A DNA stretch of 64,000 nt from an uncultured Erwinia sp. (GTDB taxonomy: Bacteria > Pseudomonadota > Gammaproteobacteria > Enterobacterales > Enterobacteriaceae): positions 100,524-164,523 of the forward strand of contig CALYQW010000006.1 of assembly GCA_945290265.1 (NCBI GenBank), given 5' to 3'. The notes under the pieces are model-generated. The model was not told the DNA's origin. It searched no databases and saw only the letters and a list, made by a program, of their open reading frames with translations. Of the stretch, positions 49,891 through 61,335 are shown one piece after another. Numbering within the stretch: the stretch's first letter is position 1; each line of letters opens with the position of its first letter. The position numbers were made by a program, and so were the translations under genes.

Positions 49891-50180
49891 TGGCTATGTT
49901 TAACCCTCCGCACCCTGGCGTCATTATTGCTGAGTCGCTGGAATACACAGGATTGTTTGTTAATGCCGTTGCTCCCTCCACTTTATCTCGTGCTATACGC
50001 GGAGAAACAGCGATAAGTCCTGAGATGGTTGTCAAACTTGAACCAGCAGTTATTGGCTCTGCACGTCACTGGCTTGCGATGCAGTCTGCTTATGATCTGT
50101 GGCAGGCTCAAAAGGAGACGGATAACAGTGCCACCAATGTGGTATTTACATCGCCGGATAAGCAGTTACAGCACGTCTGA
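49890..50180 (+). CDS. higA: HigA-like antitoxin, probably defective (short in-frame HTH deletion)
   Basis: The 96-aa product has the family start MAMFNPPHPGVIIAESLEYTG and the second half PSTLSRAIRGETAISPEMVVKLE and HWLAMQSAYDLWQAQ. Between LFVNA and VAPSTLSR about seven residues are missing compared with the family, which removes most of the first DNA-binding helix without breaking the frame. The partner toxin gene upstream is a wreck, so this is probably an antitoxin left without a partner and drifting. It could still bind DNA or other toxins, but that is unlikely. Confidence 0.7.
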   Translation: MAMFNPPHPGVIIAESLEYTGLFVNAVAPSTLSRAIRGETAISPEMVVKLEPAVIGSARHWLAMQSAYDLWQAQKETDNSATNVVFTSPDKQLQHV

Positions 50181-50185
50181 AAGCA

Positions 50186-50214
50186 TGACGCCCCTGATGA
50201 ATCAAGGGGCGTCA
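50186..50214 (-). terminator. Hairpin downstream of ppc
   Basis: Perfect 10-bp arms TGACGCCCCT and AGGGGCGTCA around a 9-base loop, between the convergent higA-like gene and ppc. No T run on the ppc strand. Confidence 0.65.
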
Positions 50215-50230
50215 GTGAATACTCCAGCCA

Positions 50231-52882
50231 TCAACCGGTATTACGCATCCCCGCAGCAACCCCGGCAATGGTTACCATCAGCGCCTGCTCTACGCGGGCA
50301 TCAGGCTGCTCGCCTGCTGCTTCCTGCTGACGCGAACGGTGCAGCAGTTCGGCCTGCAGTACGTTCAGCGGATCGGTGTAGACGTTACGCAGCGCAATGG
50401 ATTCAGCGATCCACGGCTGGTCTGCCATCAGATGATCGTCATTGGCAATGGTCAGCACCGCCTTGATATCGGACGCCAGCTGCTCCCGCAGCTGACTGCC
50501 CAGCGGCCACAGCGTCTTATCCACCAGGCGCTGATCGTAATACTCCGCCAGCCACAGGTCCGCTTTGGCGAACACCATCTCCAGCATTCCCAGACGGGTA
50601 GAGAAGAACGGCCAGTCGCGGCACATGGTTTCCAGCTCGCGCTGCTGCCCTTCCTGCATCACCTGACGCAGCGCGGCACCGGCACCCAGCCAGGCGGGCA
50701 GCATCAGGCGGTTCTGCGTCCAGGCAAAAATCCAAGGGATGGCGCGCAGTGACTCCACCCCGCCGGTTGGACGCCGCTTGGCCGGACGTGAACCCAGCGG
50801 CAGTTTGGCCAGCTCCAGCTCCGGGGTGGCGGAACGGAAATAAGGGACAAAATCGGCGTGCTCGCGCACGTAGCCCCGGTACATTTTGCAGGAAACATCC
50901 GACAGGGTAGCCATAATGCTGCGCCACTCGGGCTTTGGTTCCGGCGGTGGCAGCAGGTTAGCTTCCAGAATCGCCCCGGTATACAGCGCCAGGCTGCTGA
51001 TGGTCACTTCCGGCAGGCCGAATTTAAAGCGGATCATCTCGCCCTGTTCGGTCACGCGCAGGCCACCTTTCAGGCTGCCCGGCGGCTGAGAGAGCAGGGC
51101 GGCATGGGCAGGCGCACCGCCCCGGCCAATGCTGCCGCCGCGTCCGTGGAACAGCGTCAGAGTGATCCCGGCCTTCTCACAGGTTTTGATCAGCGCATCC
51201 TGCGCCTGATACTGCGCCCAGCTGGCGGCCATAACCCCGGCATCTTTTGCCGAATCGGAATAACCAATCATCACCATCTGTTTGCCCTGGATCAGACCGC
51301 GATACCAGTCGATATTCAGCAACTGCCCCATCACATCATTGGCGTTATTTAAGTCGTCGAGGGTTTCAAACAGCGGAGCCACTGGCAGCGTGTAGGGCAC
51401 ACCGCACTCTTTCAGCAGCAGATGAACTCCCAATACATCCGACGGGGTTTTGGCCATGGAGATCACATAGGCGGCAATGGAGCCTTCTGGAACATCGGCA
51501 GCCACGCGGCAGGTATCCAGCACCTCCTGAGTATCAGCGCTCGGCTGCCACTGGCGTGGCAGCAGCGGACGCTTATTACTCAGTTCGCGGATTAGGAAAG
51601 CCTGCTTATCGGTCTCTGACCAGCTTTCATAATCTCCCAGTCCAAGATAGCGGGTTATCTCCGCAATCGCCCCGGTATGACGGGTACTCTCCTGACGCAG
51701 ATCGATCCGCACCAGCGGCACGCCAAAGCATTTCACCCGGCGCAGGGTATCCAGCAGCTGGCCGTTGGCGATAATCCCCATCCCACAGGTCTGTAAGGAC
51801 TGATAGCAGGTATACAGCGGATCCCACAGCTGCTCGTTACTGAGCAGTAAATCATGCGGACGCGGCAGGCGTTCGCCTTTCAGACGAGCCGCCAGATACG
51901 CCTGTGTGCTGTTCAGCTGACTGCGCAGCTTTTTCATAATCTCGCGGTAGGGCTCCAGCGCCTCGGGATCGCCGCAGAGTTCGCGCACTTCCGGCGTACA
52001 TTCTGACATCGACAGTTCAGACACCAGCACGGCGATATCACGCAGGAACAGGTCGGTGGCTTTCCAGCGGCTCAGCTGCAGCACATGTCGGGTGATATCG
52101 GCGGTGACATTCGGGTTGCCGTCACGATCGCCGCCCATCCACGAGGTAAAGGTGACCGGTACATAATCCACCGGCAGGGTATAGCCAAACGAGGCTTCTA
52201 CCTGCTCATTCAGCTCGCGCAGAAAGGCGGGAACCCCTTCCCACAGGCTGTTTTCCACCACCGCAAAGCCCCATTTCGCTTCATCCACCGGGGTGGGGCG
52301 ATATTTACGGATTTCATCGGTATGCCATGCCTGAGCCACCAGCTGGCGCAGACGACGCATAATATTCAGGCGCTCGTAGTCAGAGAGATCGTTATGATCC
52401 AGCTGCTGCAGGCAGCTGTTCACTTCCACCAGCTTATGGATCAGGGTGCGACGGGTGATTTCAGTCGGGTGGGCAGTCAGTACCAAATCCAGCGACAGCG
52501 ATTCAATCGCCTCACGGATCGCGGCTTCGGTCAGATTCGGCTGCTGTTTCAGCGTTGCAAAGGTTTTGGTCAGCAACTCAGGGTGGCTGGCACCTTCACC
52601 TTTGGGGGATATGGTGTGGTACTGCTCCGCCACGTTGGTCAGATTAAGAAACTGACTGAACGCACGCGCCACCGGCAGCAGTTCATCATTTGAAAGATTC
52701 TGTAGCGTGGACAGCAGTTCCTGACGATGCGCATCATTACCTGCCCGGGATGATTTGGAGAGCTTACGGATGGTTTCTACCCGATCGAGAATATTTTCTC
52801 CCAGAGCATCCTTAATGGTTTCACCGAGTAACTTACCCAGCATACTGACATTACTGCGCATTTCGGAATATTGTTCGTTCAT
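50231..52882 (-). CDS. ppc: Phosphoenolpyruvate carboxylase
   Basis: Ppc makes oxaloacetate from PEP and bicarbonate, feeding the TCA cycle. The 883-aa product equals E. coli. It has the catalytic His in [45 protein letters not shown] (key part [10 protein letters not shown]), [14 protein letters not shown] with the essential Arg, and the invariant C-terminal RNTG. Allosteric control by acetyl-CoA and aspartate is expected from the family. It is next to argE, as in E. coli. Confidence 0.98.
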   Translation of the reverse strand: MNEQYSEMRSNVSMLGKLLGETIKDALGENILDRVETIRKLSKSSRAGNDAHRQELLSTLQNLSNDELLPVARAFSQFLNLTNVAEQYHTISPKGEGASHPELLTKTFATLKQQPNLTEAAIREAIESLSLDLVLTAHPTEITRRTLIHKLVEVNSCLQQLDHNDLSDYERLNIMRRLRQLVAQAWHTDEIRKYRPTPVDEAKWGFAVVENSLWEGVPAFLRELNEQVEASFGYTLPVDYVPVTFTSWMGGDRDGNPNVTADITRHVLQLSRWKATDLFLRDIAVLVSELSMSECTPEVRELCGDPEALEPYREIMKKLRSQLNSTQAYLAARLKGERLPRPHDLLLSNEQLWDPLYTCYQSLQTCGMGIIANGQLLDTLRRVKCFGVPLVRIDLRQESTRHTGAIAEITRYLGLGDYESWSETDKQAFLIRELSNKRPLLPRQWQPSADTQEVLDTCRVAADVPEGSIAAYVISMAKTPSDVLGVHLLLKECGVPYTLPVAPLFETLDDLNNANDVMGQLLNIDWYRGLIQGKQMVMIGYSDSAKDAGVMAASWAQYQAQDALIKTCEKAGITLTLFHGRGGSIGRGGAPAHAALLSQPPGSLKGGLRVTEQGEMIRFKFGLPEVTISSLALYTGAILEANLLPPPEPKPEWRSIMATLSDVSCKMYRGYVREHADFVPYFRSATPELELAKLPLGSRPAKRRPTGGVESLRAIPWIFAWTQNRLMLPAWLGAGAALRQVMQEGQQRELETMCRDWPFFSTRLGMLEMVFAKADLWLAEYYDQRLVDKTLWPLGSQLREQLASDIKAVLTIANDDHLMADQPWIAESIALRNVYTDPLNVLQAELLHRSRQQEAAGEQPDARVEQALMVTIAGVAAGMRNTG

Positions 52883-53112
52883 ATTGCCCGTGATCCCCTG
52901 TGTTTCACCCGTGTCGGAAAAGACTTAGTTGTTTATCTAGCCATGTTAAATTCGCTGCGTCAATTAACGTCAATGTGCACCATAATGGTGCTAAGTGATG
53001 GAAGTTTACGTGATTTGATCTTAAATCAGCCAGATCATTTGTTATTGCCAGTTCAGGCAACAGTTTTACCGGGCAATGTGCTGCATAAACAGTGAATAGC
53101 CCGGTGCTGCGC

Positions 53113-54264
53113 TTACTGACAGCAGAAGTGATGTACAACCTGATTAATCAGTTCCCGCGTGGGCGTAATAAATGCGCTATCAATATATTCATCTGGCTGA
53201 TGCGCCTGATCAATCGATCCCGGGCCAAGGACCAGCGTTGGACAGAGTTCCTGAATAAACGGCGCCTCGGTGCAGTAATTGACGATTTCGGTTTCGCTGC
53301 CCAGCAGTTTTTCCACCACCTGAACAAGCTGATGATTACGCGGACATTCATAACCCGGAATCGGCGGATGCAGTTCACTCACTGTCAGCCGTCCGGGCCA
53401 GCGGGTGCTGACCGGTGCCAGCGCTTCTTTCAGCAGGCCATCCAGCTCGCTCAGCGTCATCCCCGGCAGCGGGCGAATATCCATATGCAGCTCACAGCAG
53501 GCGCAGATGCGGTTGGCGGCATCGCCACCATTAATATGACCAAAATTCATCGTGGGATAAGGAATGGCAAAGCCTTCATGGTGATAACGGGTTTTCAGGG
53601 TATGGCGTAGCGCCATCAGCTGCGTGATGGATTCATGCATCAGTTCAATGGCATTTACGCCGCGCGCGGGATCGCTGGAGTGACCCGACTGGCCCTGGAT
53701 ACGAACCGCATTCGACATATGCCCTTTATGGGCGCGCACCGGCTTTAACGAGGTGGGTTCGCCAATGATGGCGCAGTCCGGGCGCAGTGTAGTAGAGGCA
53801 GCAAAATATTTGGCCCCCGCCATGGTGGTTTCTTCATCGGCAGTGGCAAGGATATACAGCGGCTTTTTCAGGGTCGTCAGATTGATATCCCGCAGCGTAT
53901 CCAGAATAAAGGCGAAGAAGCCCTTCATATCCGCCGTGCCCAGACCGTACAGCTTGTTGTCCTGCTCAGTCAGGGTGAAAGGGTCGCGCGTCCAGCGGCC
54001 ATCATCAAAGGGCACCGTATCTGTGTGTCCGGCCAGCAGCAGACCACCGTCACCGTCACCGTAGCGCGCCAGCATATTAAATTTATGTCGGGTATCCGGC
54101 ACCGGCTGAACTTCTACCGCAAAACCGAGATCGCGAAACCAGCCAGCCAAACGGGTGATTAACTTTTCATTGCTTTGATCCAGCATGCTGTCGGTTGCGC
54201 TGATTGAGGGGATGGCGATTAACTCGCGGTACAGCTCCATGAAAGCCGGTAATTTTATCTTCAC
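53113..54264 (-). CDS. argE: Acetylornithine deacetylase
   Basis: ArgE removes acetate from N-acetylornithine to give ornithine. The 383-aa product equals E. coli. It is a di-zinc M20 peptidase-like enzyme with [46 protein letters not shown] with the catalytic Glu, [14 protein letters not shown] and [14 protein letters not shown]. The GTG start at 54264 follows AAGGAG by nine bases and gives the E. coli length; an upstream ATG at 54303 is less suitable. It is divergent from argBGH, with two ARG boxes between. Confidence 0.96.
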   Translation of the reverse strand: MKIKLPAFMELYRELIAIPSISATDSMLDQSNEKLITRLAGWFRDLGFAVEVQPVPDTRHKFNMLARYGDGDGGLLLAGHTDTVPFDDGRWTRDPFTLTEQDNKLYGLGTADMKGFFAFILDTLRDINLTTLKKPLYILATADEETTMAGAKYFAASTTLRPDCAIIGEPTSLKPVRAHKGHMSNAVRIQGQSGHSSDPARGVNAIELMHESITQLMALRHTLKTRYHHEGFAIPYPTMNFGHINGGDAANRICACCELHMDIRPLPGMTLSELDGLLKEALAPVSTRWPGRLTVSELHPPIPGYECPRNHQLVQVVEKLLGSETEIVNYCTEAPFIQELCPTLVLGPGSIDQAHQPDEYIDSAFITPTRELINQVVHHFCCQ

Positions 54265-54290
54265 TGTTGACACTCCTTGGGTTAGCATAG

Positions 54291-54329
54291 TATCAATATT
54301 CATGCATTTATAATGAATAAAAATACACT
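54291..54329. promoter_or_regulatory. ArgR operator: two tandem ARG boxes
   Basis: Two 18-base boxes separated by three bases, the spacing ArgR hexamers need: TATCAATATTCATGCATT (54291-54308) and AATGAATAAAAATACACT (54312-54329). Each differs from the TGAAT-N4-ATTCA core at one or two positions. They should repress both argE and argBGH. Confidence 0.85.
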
Positions 54330-54416
54330 ACTGGTATCAGAATGAAAACCGCTGTTTTTTTCATCTGAAACGGCGCATTACAGGATTTTCCGGCCAGCGC
54401 AACCATTGAATGTAAG

Positions 54417-54431
54417 ACAGACCCTGATTTG
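54417..54431 (+). pseudogene. argC: Possible last codons of a deleted argC
   Basis: CAGACCCTGATTTGA reads Gln-Thr-Leu-Ile-stop, which fits the usual ETQ(S/T)LI end of ArgC, and lies just before argB where argC should end. The rest of argC is absent. Five codons are too few to be certain. Confidence 0.35.
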
Positions 54432-54446
54432 AAGCGAGTGAATTTA

Positions 54447-55223
54447 ATGACTAATCCGTTAATTATTAAGCTGGGCGGCGTGTTACTCGACAGCGAAGAC
54501 GCGCTGCAGCAGTTATTCGCCGCGCTGGTCAGCTATCGGACAGCATGGCAGCGTCCGCTGCTGATTGTCCACGGCGGTGGTTGCCTGGTGGATGAGCTGA
54601 TGAGCAAACTGTCTCTGCCGGTAAAAAAGAAGAATGGACTGCGGGTTACCCCCGCCGACCAGATAGATATTATTACCGGCGCGCTGGCCGGTACGGCAAA
54701 TAAAACTCTGCTGGCCTGGGCCAAAAAATATGCCATAAACGCGGTTGGTCTGTGTCTCGGTGACGGCAGCAGTGCTGAGGTGACGCAGCTCGATCCCACC
54801 CTGGGCCATGTTGGCAAAGCGCAGCCGGGTTCCCCACTGCTGATTAATTCGCTGCTGTCGGCGGGCTTTATGCCGGTGATCAGCTCGATTGGCATTACCT
54901 CTGGCGGGCAGCTGATGAACGTCAATGCCGATCAGGCGGCCACCGCACTGGCTGCGATGCTGAATGCGGATTTGGTGCTACTGTCTGATGTCAGCGGTAT
55001 TCTTGATGCCAACAAACAGCGTCTGGCTGAAGTCACCACCGCTCAGGCAGAACAGCTGATTACCGATGGAGTGATCACTGACGGGATGATCGTCAAAGTC
55101 CTCGCGGCGCTCGATGCCGCCCGAACTCTGGGACGTCCGGTAGATATCGCCAGCTGGCGTGATGCCGGACAGCTCCCTGCTCTGTTTAACGGGGTTGCCA
55201 CCGGTACCCGTATCCTCGCTTAA
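54447..55223 (+). CDS. argB: Acetylglutamate kinase
   Basis: ArgB phosphorylates N-acetylglutamate, step two of arginine synthesis. The 258-aa product equals E. coli. It has [67 protein letters not shown] and [16 protein letters not shown]. The start at 54447 (MTNPLIIK) is the family N-terminus; a TTG six codons earlier is rejected. It normally follows argC, which is absent here, so it is now the first gene behind the ARG boxes. argG follows after 24 bases. Confidence 0.97.
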   Translation: MTNPLIIKLGGVLLDSEDALQQLFAALVSYRTAWQRPLLIVHGGGCLVDELMSKLSLPVKKKNGLRVTPADQIDIITGALAGTANKTLLAWAKKYAINAVGLCLGDGSSAEVTQLDPTLGHVGKAQPGSPLLINSLLSAGFMPVISSIGITSGGQLMNVNADQAATALAAMLNADLVLLSDVSGILDANKQRLAEVTTAQAEQLITDGVITDGMIVKVLAALDAARTLGRPVDIASWRDAGQLPALFNGVATGTRILA

Positions 55224-55247
55224 TTTTAAATTTTTCAAGGAATTATC

Positions 55248-56462
55248 ATGCACGATAAAAGCATCAAAAAAATTGTACTGGCGTATTCCGGCGGCCTCGA
55301 CACCTCGGCCATCATTCCCTGGCTGAAAGAGAACTACGGCGGTTGTGAGGTTATTGCCTTTGTGGCCGATATTGGCCAGGAGCGTAGCGATCTGGAAGGT
55401 GTGGAGCATAAGGCGTTGCAGTCAGGTGCTTCTGAATGCCATGTGGTTGATCTGCGCGAAGAATTTATCCGCGATTACGTCTACCCGGTGCTGCAAACTG
55501 GTGCCCTGTATGAAGGCACCTATCTGCTGGGCACCTCAATGGCGCGTCCGATTATTGCCAAAGCGCAGGTCGAGCTGGCGCTGAAAGTGGGTGCCGATGC
55601 CCTGTGCCACGGTGCGACCGGGAAAGGTAACGATCAGGTGCGTTTTGAAACCACCTACACCGCACTGGCACCGCAGCTGAAGGTGGTAGCTCCGTGGCGT
55701 GAGTGGGATTTACGTTCCCGTGAAGCGCTGCTGGATTACCTGAAACAGCGTGATATTCCGACGACGGCCTCGCTGGAAAAAATCTACAGCCGTGACGAAA
55801 ACGCCTGGCATATTTCTACCGAAGGCGGCGTGCTGGAAAGCCCGTGGAATGCGCCAAATAAAGACTGCTGGGTCTGGACCGTTGATCCGCTGGAAGCGCC
55901 CGATCAGCCTGAGCAGGTAACCATTGCAGTGCAGAAAGGCCGGGTAGTTGCCGTTAATGGCGAAGCCTTAACCCCGTTCGGCTGCCTGGAAAAACTGAAT
56001 ACCATCGGTGCCCGTCATGGCGTTGGCCGGATTGATATCGTTGAAAACCGTCTGGTGGGCATTAAATCCCGTGGCTGCTACGAAACTCCGGGAGGCACCA
56101 TTATGGTCAACGCCCTGCGTGCCGTAGAGCAGCTGGTTCTCGATCGTGACAGCTTCAAATGGCGCGAACAGCTGGGTCTGGAAATGTCCTATGTGGTGTA
56201 TGACGGACGCTGGTTTGCGCCGCTGCGTAAATCCATTCAGGCCGCCGCAGAATCGCTGGCAGCAGAAGTGAATGGTGAAGTGGTGCTGCAGCTGTATAAA
56301 GGCCAGGTAACCGCCATTCAGAAAAAATCGGCTAACAGCCTGTATTCGGAAGAGTTTGCCACCTTCGGCGAAGATGAAGTTTACGACCACAGCCATGCCG
56401 GCGGCTTTATCCGTCTGTTCTCGCTCTCTTCGCGCATCCGTGCGCTGAACGAAAAGAAATAA
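55248..56462 (+). CDS. argG: Argininosuccinate synthase
   Basis: ArgG joins citrulline and aspartate with ATP. The 404-aa product is the shorter class, unlike the 447-aa E. coli type. It has the N-type ATP loop [46 protein letters not shown] and [17 protein letters not shown] (key part ETPGGT). AAGGAATTATC precedes the ATG. An argG between argB and argH is seen in Yersinia, Erwinia and relatives, while E. coli has it elsewhere. Confidence 0.97.
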   Translation: MHDKSIKKIVLAYSGGLDTSAIIPWLKENYGGCEVIAFVADIGQERSDLEGVEHKALQSGASECHVVDLREEFIRDYVYPVLQTGALYEGTYLLGTSMARPIIAKAQVELALKVGADALCHGATGKGNDQVRFETTYTALAPQLKVVAPWREWDLRSREALLDYLKQRDIPTTASLEKIYSRDENAWHISTEGGVLESPWNAPNKDCWVWTVDPLEAPDQPEQVTIAVQKGRVVAVNGEALTPFGCLEKLNTIGARHGVGRIDIVENRLVGIKSRGCYETPGGTIMVNALRAVEQLVLDRDSFKWREQLGLEMSYVVYDGRWFAPLRKSIQAAAESLAAEVNGEVVLQLYKGQVTAIQKKSANSLYSEEFATFGEDEVYDHSHAGGFIRLFSLSSRIRALNEKK

Positions 56463-56550
56463 TCTGCAGGCGGAGGCTGCTCCGCCGCGATCCTGATGAC
56501 CCAGGCAGCCCGGGCGCTGCCTGAAGATTTTACCGAATGGAGAGCTGAAC

Positions 56551-57924
56551 ATGGCACTTTGGGGTGGACGTTTTACTCAGGCAGCCGATCAACGGTTTAA
56601 ACAGTTTAATGACTCGCTGCGCTTTGATTACCGTCTGGCGGAGCAGGACATTACGGGATCCATTGCCTGGTCCAAAGCGCTGTTGACGGTCAGTGTATTA
56701 ACCGAAGATGAACAGCTGCTGCTGGAGCGCGCGTTAAATCAGCTGCTGGACGCGGTGCGTCAGGATCCACAACAGATCCTGTCCAGCGATGCGGAAGATA
56801 TTCACAGTTGGGTTGAAGGCAAACTGATTGAAAAAGTCGGTGCGCTGGGCAAAAAGCTGCATACCGGCCGCAGCCGTAACGATCAGGTAGCAACCGATCT
56901 GAAGCTGTGGTGTAAGGATCGGGTAGCGCTGCTGCTGAGTGACGTGCGCCAGCTGCAGCAGGCGCTGGTGGCCACTGCTGCGGCTAATCAGGATGCGGTA
57001 ATGCCGGGTTACACCCATTTGCAGCGCGCCCAGCCGGTGACTTTTGCCCACTGGTGCCTGGCATATGTTGAAATGCTGGCGCGTGATGAAAGCCGTCTGC
57101 AGGACACTTTGAAGCGGCTGGATGTCAGCCCGCTGGGCTGTGGGGCGCTGGCCGGTACTGCCTGGGAAATCGATCGTCAACAGCTGGCGGGCTGGTTAGG
57201 CTTTGCCTCAGCTACCCGTAACAGCCTGGACACGGTTTCCGATCGCGATTATGTGCTGGAGCTGCTGTCTGATGCGTCCATTGGCATGATCCACCTGTCA
57301 CGCTTTGCTGAAGATCTGATCTTCTTTAACAGTGGCGAAGCCGGATTTGTTGAGCTTTCCGATCGTGTGACCTCCGGTTCATCACTGATGCCGCAGAAGA
57401 AAAATCCGGATGCGCTGGAGCTGATCCGTGGCAAGACCGGCCGGGTGCAGGGGGCATTAACCGCGATGAGTATGACCCTGAAAGGGCTGCCGCTGGCTTA
57501 CAACAAAGATATGCAGGAAGACAAAGAAGGGCTGTTTGATGCGCTTGACAGCTGGTCAGACTGCCTGCAAATGGCGGCTCTGGTGTTGGAAGGTATCCAG
57601 GTGAAGCGTCCGCGCTGTCAGGAAGCCGCAGAGCAGGGCTATGCCAACTCCACCGAACTGGCTGACTATCTGGTGGCGAAAGGTGTTCCCTTCCGTGAAG
57701 CGCACCATATCGTCGGTGAAGTGGTGGTTGAGGCCATCAGTCAGGGCGTGGCGCTGGAAATGCTGAAATTACCTGAACTGCAGAAGTACAGTGCAGCAAT
57801 TGGTGAAGATGTTTATCCGGTGTTGTCACTGCAATCCTGCCTGGAAAAACGTAACGCCCAGGGCGGTGTTTCACCGCACCAGGTGGCGCGGGCGATTGCC
57901 GACGCGCAGCAGCGTTTAGGGTAA
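56551..57924 (+). CDS. argH: Argininosuccinate lyase
   Basis: ArgH splits argininosuccinate to arginine and fumarate, the last step. The 457-aa product equals E. coli. It has [20 protein letters not shown] (key part GGRF), [35 protein letters not shown] and the fumarase-superfamily signature [16 protein letters not shown] with the catalytic Ser. It lies 88 bases after argG; a GC hairpin (56502-56521) in the spacer could tune expression. It ends the argBGH operon. Confidence 0.98.
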   Translation: MALWGGRFTQAADQRFKQFNDSLRFDYRLAEQDITGSIAWSKALLTVSVLTEDEQLLLERALNQLLDAVRQDPQQILSSDAEDIHSWVEGKLIEKVGALGKKLHTGRSRNDQVATDLKLWCKDRVALLLSDVRQLQQALVATAAANQDAVMPGYTHLQRAQPVTFAHWCLAYVEMLARDESRLQDTLKRLDVSPLGCGALAGTAWEIDRQQLAGWLGFASATRNSLDTVSDRDYVLELLSDASIGMIHLSRFAEDLIFFNSGEAGFVELSDRVTSGSSLMPQKKNPDALELIRGKTGRVQGALTAMSMTLKGLPLAYNKDMQEDKEGLFDALDSWSDCLQMAALVLEGIQVKRPRCQEAAEQGYANSTELADYLVAKGVPFREAHHIVGEVVVEAISQGVALEMLKLPELQKYSAAIGEDVYPVLSLQSCLEKRNAQGGVSPHQVARAIADAQQRLG

Positions 57925-58150
57925 TCATCGTGGCGGGTTCAGTGCCCGCCATAATTATCTGCCTGGCTCGGATAAAGTAATATCAGGTCGTGAGAAAACC
58001 CGCTCTGCGCCCTGCGTCAATAAATGACAAATATGCTAACCCATAATTCAATATAATCCCGCCTGTTTGCCCGATCTCTGGCATAGTTATTAAGGTTATT
58101 AAGTATTCAAGGACGCTTGATAGGCTATCTCTTTTATTGCTATCCTATCT

Positions 58151-58165
58151 ATAGCCATTAACTAT
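58151..58165 (+). promoter_or_regulatory. Probable OxyR autoregulatory site
   Basis: ATAG-N7-CTAT at 58151-58165 matches one half of the OxyR consensus. Another CTAT at 58140-58143 lies at the right distance for the second half, whose first tetrad is poor. It is 21 bases before oxyR. Confidence 0.65.
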
Positions 58166-58185
58166 CGTGGCGCGGGAGGAATTAA

Positions 58186-59082
58186 ATGAATATTCGCGAT
58201 CTGGAATATCTGGTTGCGTTAGCAGAACACTGCCATTTTCGCCGGGCAGCAGATGCCTGCCATGTCAGCCAGCCAACGCTAAGCGGCCAGATCCGCAAGC
58301 TGGAAGACGGGCTGGGCGTAATGCTGTTGGAACGCACCAGTCGCAAAGTCCTGTTTACCCAGGCGGGATTACTGCTGGTGGATCAGGCTCGTACCATACT
58401 GCGCGAAGTAAAAGTATTAAAAGAGATGGCCAGTCAGCAGGGCGAGGCGATGTCCGGCCCGCTGCATATTGGTCTTATCCCGACGGTGGGGCCGTATTTA
58501 CTGCCGCATATTGTGCCGCAACTGCATCAGACATTTCCCAAGCTGGAAATGTATCTGCATGAAGCCAAAACCCAGGATCTGCTGTCACAGCTGGACAGCG
58601 GTAAGCTGGACTGCGCCATTCTGGCGCTGGTAAAAGAATCGGAAGCCTTTATTGAAGTGCCCTTGTTTGACGAGCCGATGAAACTGGCAATTTACCAGGA
58701 TCACCCGTGGCACGATCGTAAGCGGGTGCCGATGTCCGATCTGGCGGGTGAAAAACTGTTAATGCTGGAAGACGGTCACTGCCTGCGCGATCAGGCGATG
58801 GGCTTCTGTTTTGAAGCCGGTGCAGATGAAGATACCCACTTCCGCGCTACCAGTCTGGAAACCCTGCGCAATATGGTGGCGGCAGGCAGTGGGATAACGC
58901 TGTTACCTGCGCTGGCGGTGCCGGAACAACGGGTGCGCGATGGCGTGTGCTATCTGCCCTGCTACAAGCCGGAACCACAGCGCACTATTGCTCTGGTGTA
59001 TCGCCCGGGCTCGCCGCTGCGCAGCCGTTATGAACAGCTGGCAGAGGCGATCCGTCAACATATAAAAACCGTTTTAAAATAA
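58186..59082 (+). CDS. oxyR: Hydrogen peroxide-inducible regulator OxyR
   Basis: OxyR is a LysR-type regulator that senses peroxide by forming a disulfide. The 298-aa product has the [24 protein letters not shown] and the redox pair Cys199 and Cys208 in [21 protein letters not shown] (shown by its key parts GHCLRDQ and GFCFEAG), plus [13 protein letters not shown]. It is seven residues shorter at the C-terminus than E. coli. GGGAGGAATTAA precedes the ATG. It is convergent with sthA and overlaps its end by nine bases. I did not recognise an oxyS sRNA upstream. Confidence 0.97.
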   Translation: MNIRDLEYLVALAEHCHFRRAADACHVSQPTLSGQIRKLEDGLGVMLLERTSRKVLFTQAGLLLVDQARTILREVKVLKEMASQQGEAMSGPLHIGLIPTVGPYLLPHIVPQLHQTFPKLEMYLHEAKTQDLLSQLDSGKLDCAILALVKESEAFIEVPLFDEPMKLAIYQDHPWHDRKRVPMSDLAGEKLLMLEDGHCLRDQAMGFCFEAGADEDTHFRATSLETLRNMVAAGSGITLLPALAVPEQRVRDGVCYLPCYKPEPQRTIALVYRPGSPLRSRYEQLAEAIRQHIKTVLK

Positions 59083-60474
59083 ACGATTAAGTCCGTTCAG
59101 TGCGGCAACCCGGTAGGCTTCTGCCATGGTTGGATAATTAAAGGTGGTATTCACAAAGTACTCAATTGTGTTGCCACCGTTCTTCTGCTCCATAATCGCC
59201 TGGCCAATGTGGATAATCTCAGCAGCACGCTCACCAAAACAATGAATACCGAGGATTTCTTTAGTTTCGCGGTGGAACAGGATCTTCAGACTACCGATAT
59301 TCATGCCGACAATCTGCGCACGCGCCAGATGCTTAAACTGTGCCCGGCCCACTTCGTAGGGCACTTTCATTGCCGTCAGCTGTTGCTCAGTTTTGCCCAC
59401 TGAACTGATTTCCGGAATGGTATAGATACCGGTAGGGATATCTTCAATCAGATGCGCCGTGGCTTCACCTTTCACAATAGCCTGAGCGGCAATGCGTCCC
59501 TGGTCGTAAGCGGCAGAAGCCAGACTTGGATAGCCAATAACGTCACCCACCGCGTAAATATGTGGCTGTGCGGTTTGATACATGCTGTTGACCTTCAGCA
59601 GGCCGCGGCTGTCGGTTTCCAGGCCTACATTTTCCAGCGACAGCGTATCGGTGTTACCGCTACGACCGTTAGCATATAACAGGCAGTCTGCTTTCAGCTT
59701 TTTTCCGGATTTCAGGTGCATAATTACACCATCAGCCACCCCTTCAATCTTCTCAAACTCTTCGTTATGGCGAATAACCACGCCGCTGTTCCAGAAGTGA
59801 TAGGAGAGAGAGTCTGACATTTCCTGATCGAGGAAGGCCAGCAGGCGGTCGCGAGTATTAATTAAGTCTACTTTTACGCTCAGGCCGCGGAAAATAGAGG
59901 CATATTCACAGCCGATCACCCCGGCACCGTAAATAATGACGTGTTCCGGCTCGTGATGCAGATTCAGAATGGAATCGCTGTCGTAGATGCGTGGATGGTT
60001 AAAGTCTACTTCTGGCGGATGGTACGGGCGTGAGCCACAGGCAATGACAAACTTCTCTGCGGTCAGATGCTCCACGCTGCCATCGTGGGCGGTAACTGCC
60101 ACCATGTTGGCATCGATAAAGCGTGCATCACCCTGGAACATGGCACAGTGATTGCGCTCATAAAATCCCTGGCGCATCTGCGTCTGCTGGCGGATAACAT
60201 TTTCAGTATGATTAAGAATATCCGCGAAAGAGGAGCGCAGCAGGCGGGTGTGGTCACTGTAAAGCGGGTTTTGATTGAATTCGATAATGCGGCTGACTGC
60301 GTGACGCAGTGCTTTGGACGGGATCGTTCCCCAGTGTGTGCATCCACCGCCAATGTTGTGATAACGTTCGATAACCGCGACTTTTGCACCCTGCTTGACC
60401 AGCCCCATCGCAGCGCCCTCGCCGCCGGGACCTGAACCGATGATAATAACGTCGTAATCATAAGACTGTTTCAT
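59074..60474 (-). CDS. sthA: Soluble pyridine nucleotide transhydrogenase
   Basis: SthA is a cytoplasmic flavoprotein that moves electrons from NADPH to NAD+ and balances the two pools. The 466-aa product equals E. coli. It has the FAD loop [35 protein letters not shown], where the second Cys of related disulfide reductases is replaced by Thr as expected in this enzyme, the NAD loop [17 protein letters not shown] and the dimer end [18 protein letters not shown]. It is divergent from fabR. Confidence 0.97.
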   Translation of the reverse strand: MKQSYDYDVIIIGSGPGGEGAAMGLVKQGAKVAVIERYHNIGGGCTHWGTIPSKALRHAVSRIIEFNQNPLYSDHTRLLRSSFADILNHTENVIRQQTQMRQGFYERNHCAMFQGDARFIDANMVAVTAHDGSVEHLTAEKFVIACGSRPYHPPEVDFNHPRIYDSDSILNLHHEPEHVIIYGAGVIGCEYASIFRGLSVKVDLINTRDRLLAFLDQEMSDSLSYHFWNSGVVIRHNEEFEKIEGVADGVIMHLKSGKKLKADCLLYANGRSGNTDTLSLENVGLETDSRGLLKVNSMYQTAQPHIYAVGDVIGYPSLASAAYDQGRIAAQAIVKGEATAHLIEDIPTGIYTIPEISSVGKTEQQLTAMKVPYEVGRAQFKHLARAQIVGMNIGSLKILFHRETKEILGIHCFGERAAEIIHIGQAIMEQKNGGNTIEYFVNTTFNYPTMAEAYRVAALNGLNRLF

Positions 60475-60673
60475 ACCAATACGTCCTGGTTATTATAAAA
60501 TTTAACGAGATTCTAACATTTGATGACCCGTAGCCCAATGACAACTGTGATCCAGTCGTGATTTTTGCCATTAATTGCCAAAGTATAAGGTTAACAGGCG
60601 CTCACAAACTTTGCCCCACCGCACAGACAAATTTTGTTATAGTGCCGTTCTGGCAGGTTAAACAGGCACACTC

Positions 60674-61303
60674 ATGGGCGTCAGAGCGCAGCAAAAAGAA
60701 CGTACCCGGCGATCGCTGGTTGAAGCCGCATTCAGTCAGCTGAGTGCCGAGCGTAGCTTTGCCAGCCTGAGTCTGCGCGAGGTGGCCCGTGAAGCGGGGA
60801 TTGCGCCGACTTCATTCTATCGCCACTTTCGGGATGTTGATGAGCTGGGATTAACGATGGTTGATGAGAGCGGACTGATGCTGCGTCAGTTGATGCGCCA
60901 GGCTCGTCAGCGTATTGCCAAAGGTGGTAGCGTTATCCGTACCTCTGTCTCCACCTTTATGGAATTCATTGATAATAACCCTAACGCCTTCCGCCTGCTG
61001 TTACGCGAGCGTTCCGGAACTTCTGCGGCTTTTCGTGCTGCCGTGGCGCGGGAAATTCAGCATTTTATTGCGGAACTGGCGGACTATCTTGAAGACGAAA
61101 ACCGGATGCCGCGTAGCTTTACCGAAGCGCAGTCAGAGGCGATGGTGATTATTGTGTTTAATGCTGGCGCAGAAGCGCTGGATATTGATGCCGGACAACG
61201 TCGCCAATTGGAAGAACGGCTGGTGCTGCAGCTGCGTATGATCTCGAAAGGGGCATACTACTGGTATCGCCGTGAACAGGAAAAGCTGGCGTCTGCCCGG
61301 TAA
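60674..61303 (+). CDS. fabR: TetR-family repressor of unsaturated fatty acid genes, FabR
   Basis: FabR represses fabA and fabB and senses the balance of unsaturated to saturated acyl-ACP/CoA. The 209-aa product is nearly identical to E. coli for its first 150 residues: [20 protein letters not shown], the [24 protein letters not shown] (key part [18 protein letters not shown]) and [20 protein letters not shown]. It is a few residues shorter at the C-terminus. It forms an operon with yijD, 32 bases away. Confidence 0.97.
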   Translation: MGVRAQQKERTRRSLVEAAFSQLSAERSFASLSLREVAREAGIAPTSFYRHFRDVDELGLTMVDESGLMLRQLMRQARQRIAKGGSVIRTSVSTFMEFIDNNPNAFRLLLRERSGTSAAFRAAVAREIQHFIAELADYLEDENRMPRSFTEAQSEAMVIIVFNAGAEALDIDAGQRRQLEERLVLQLRMISKGAYYWYRREQEKLASAR

Positions 61304-61335
61304 ATTAATTAATGGCCTGAAAGCAGGGTGATGAT

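Noticed and set aside
54343-54369. Tiny frame MKTAVFFI in the argE-argB spacer as a leader peptide or argC start
   Set aside because: It does not resemble the ArgC N-terminus and has no Arg codons or attenuator-type structure that I can see.
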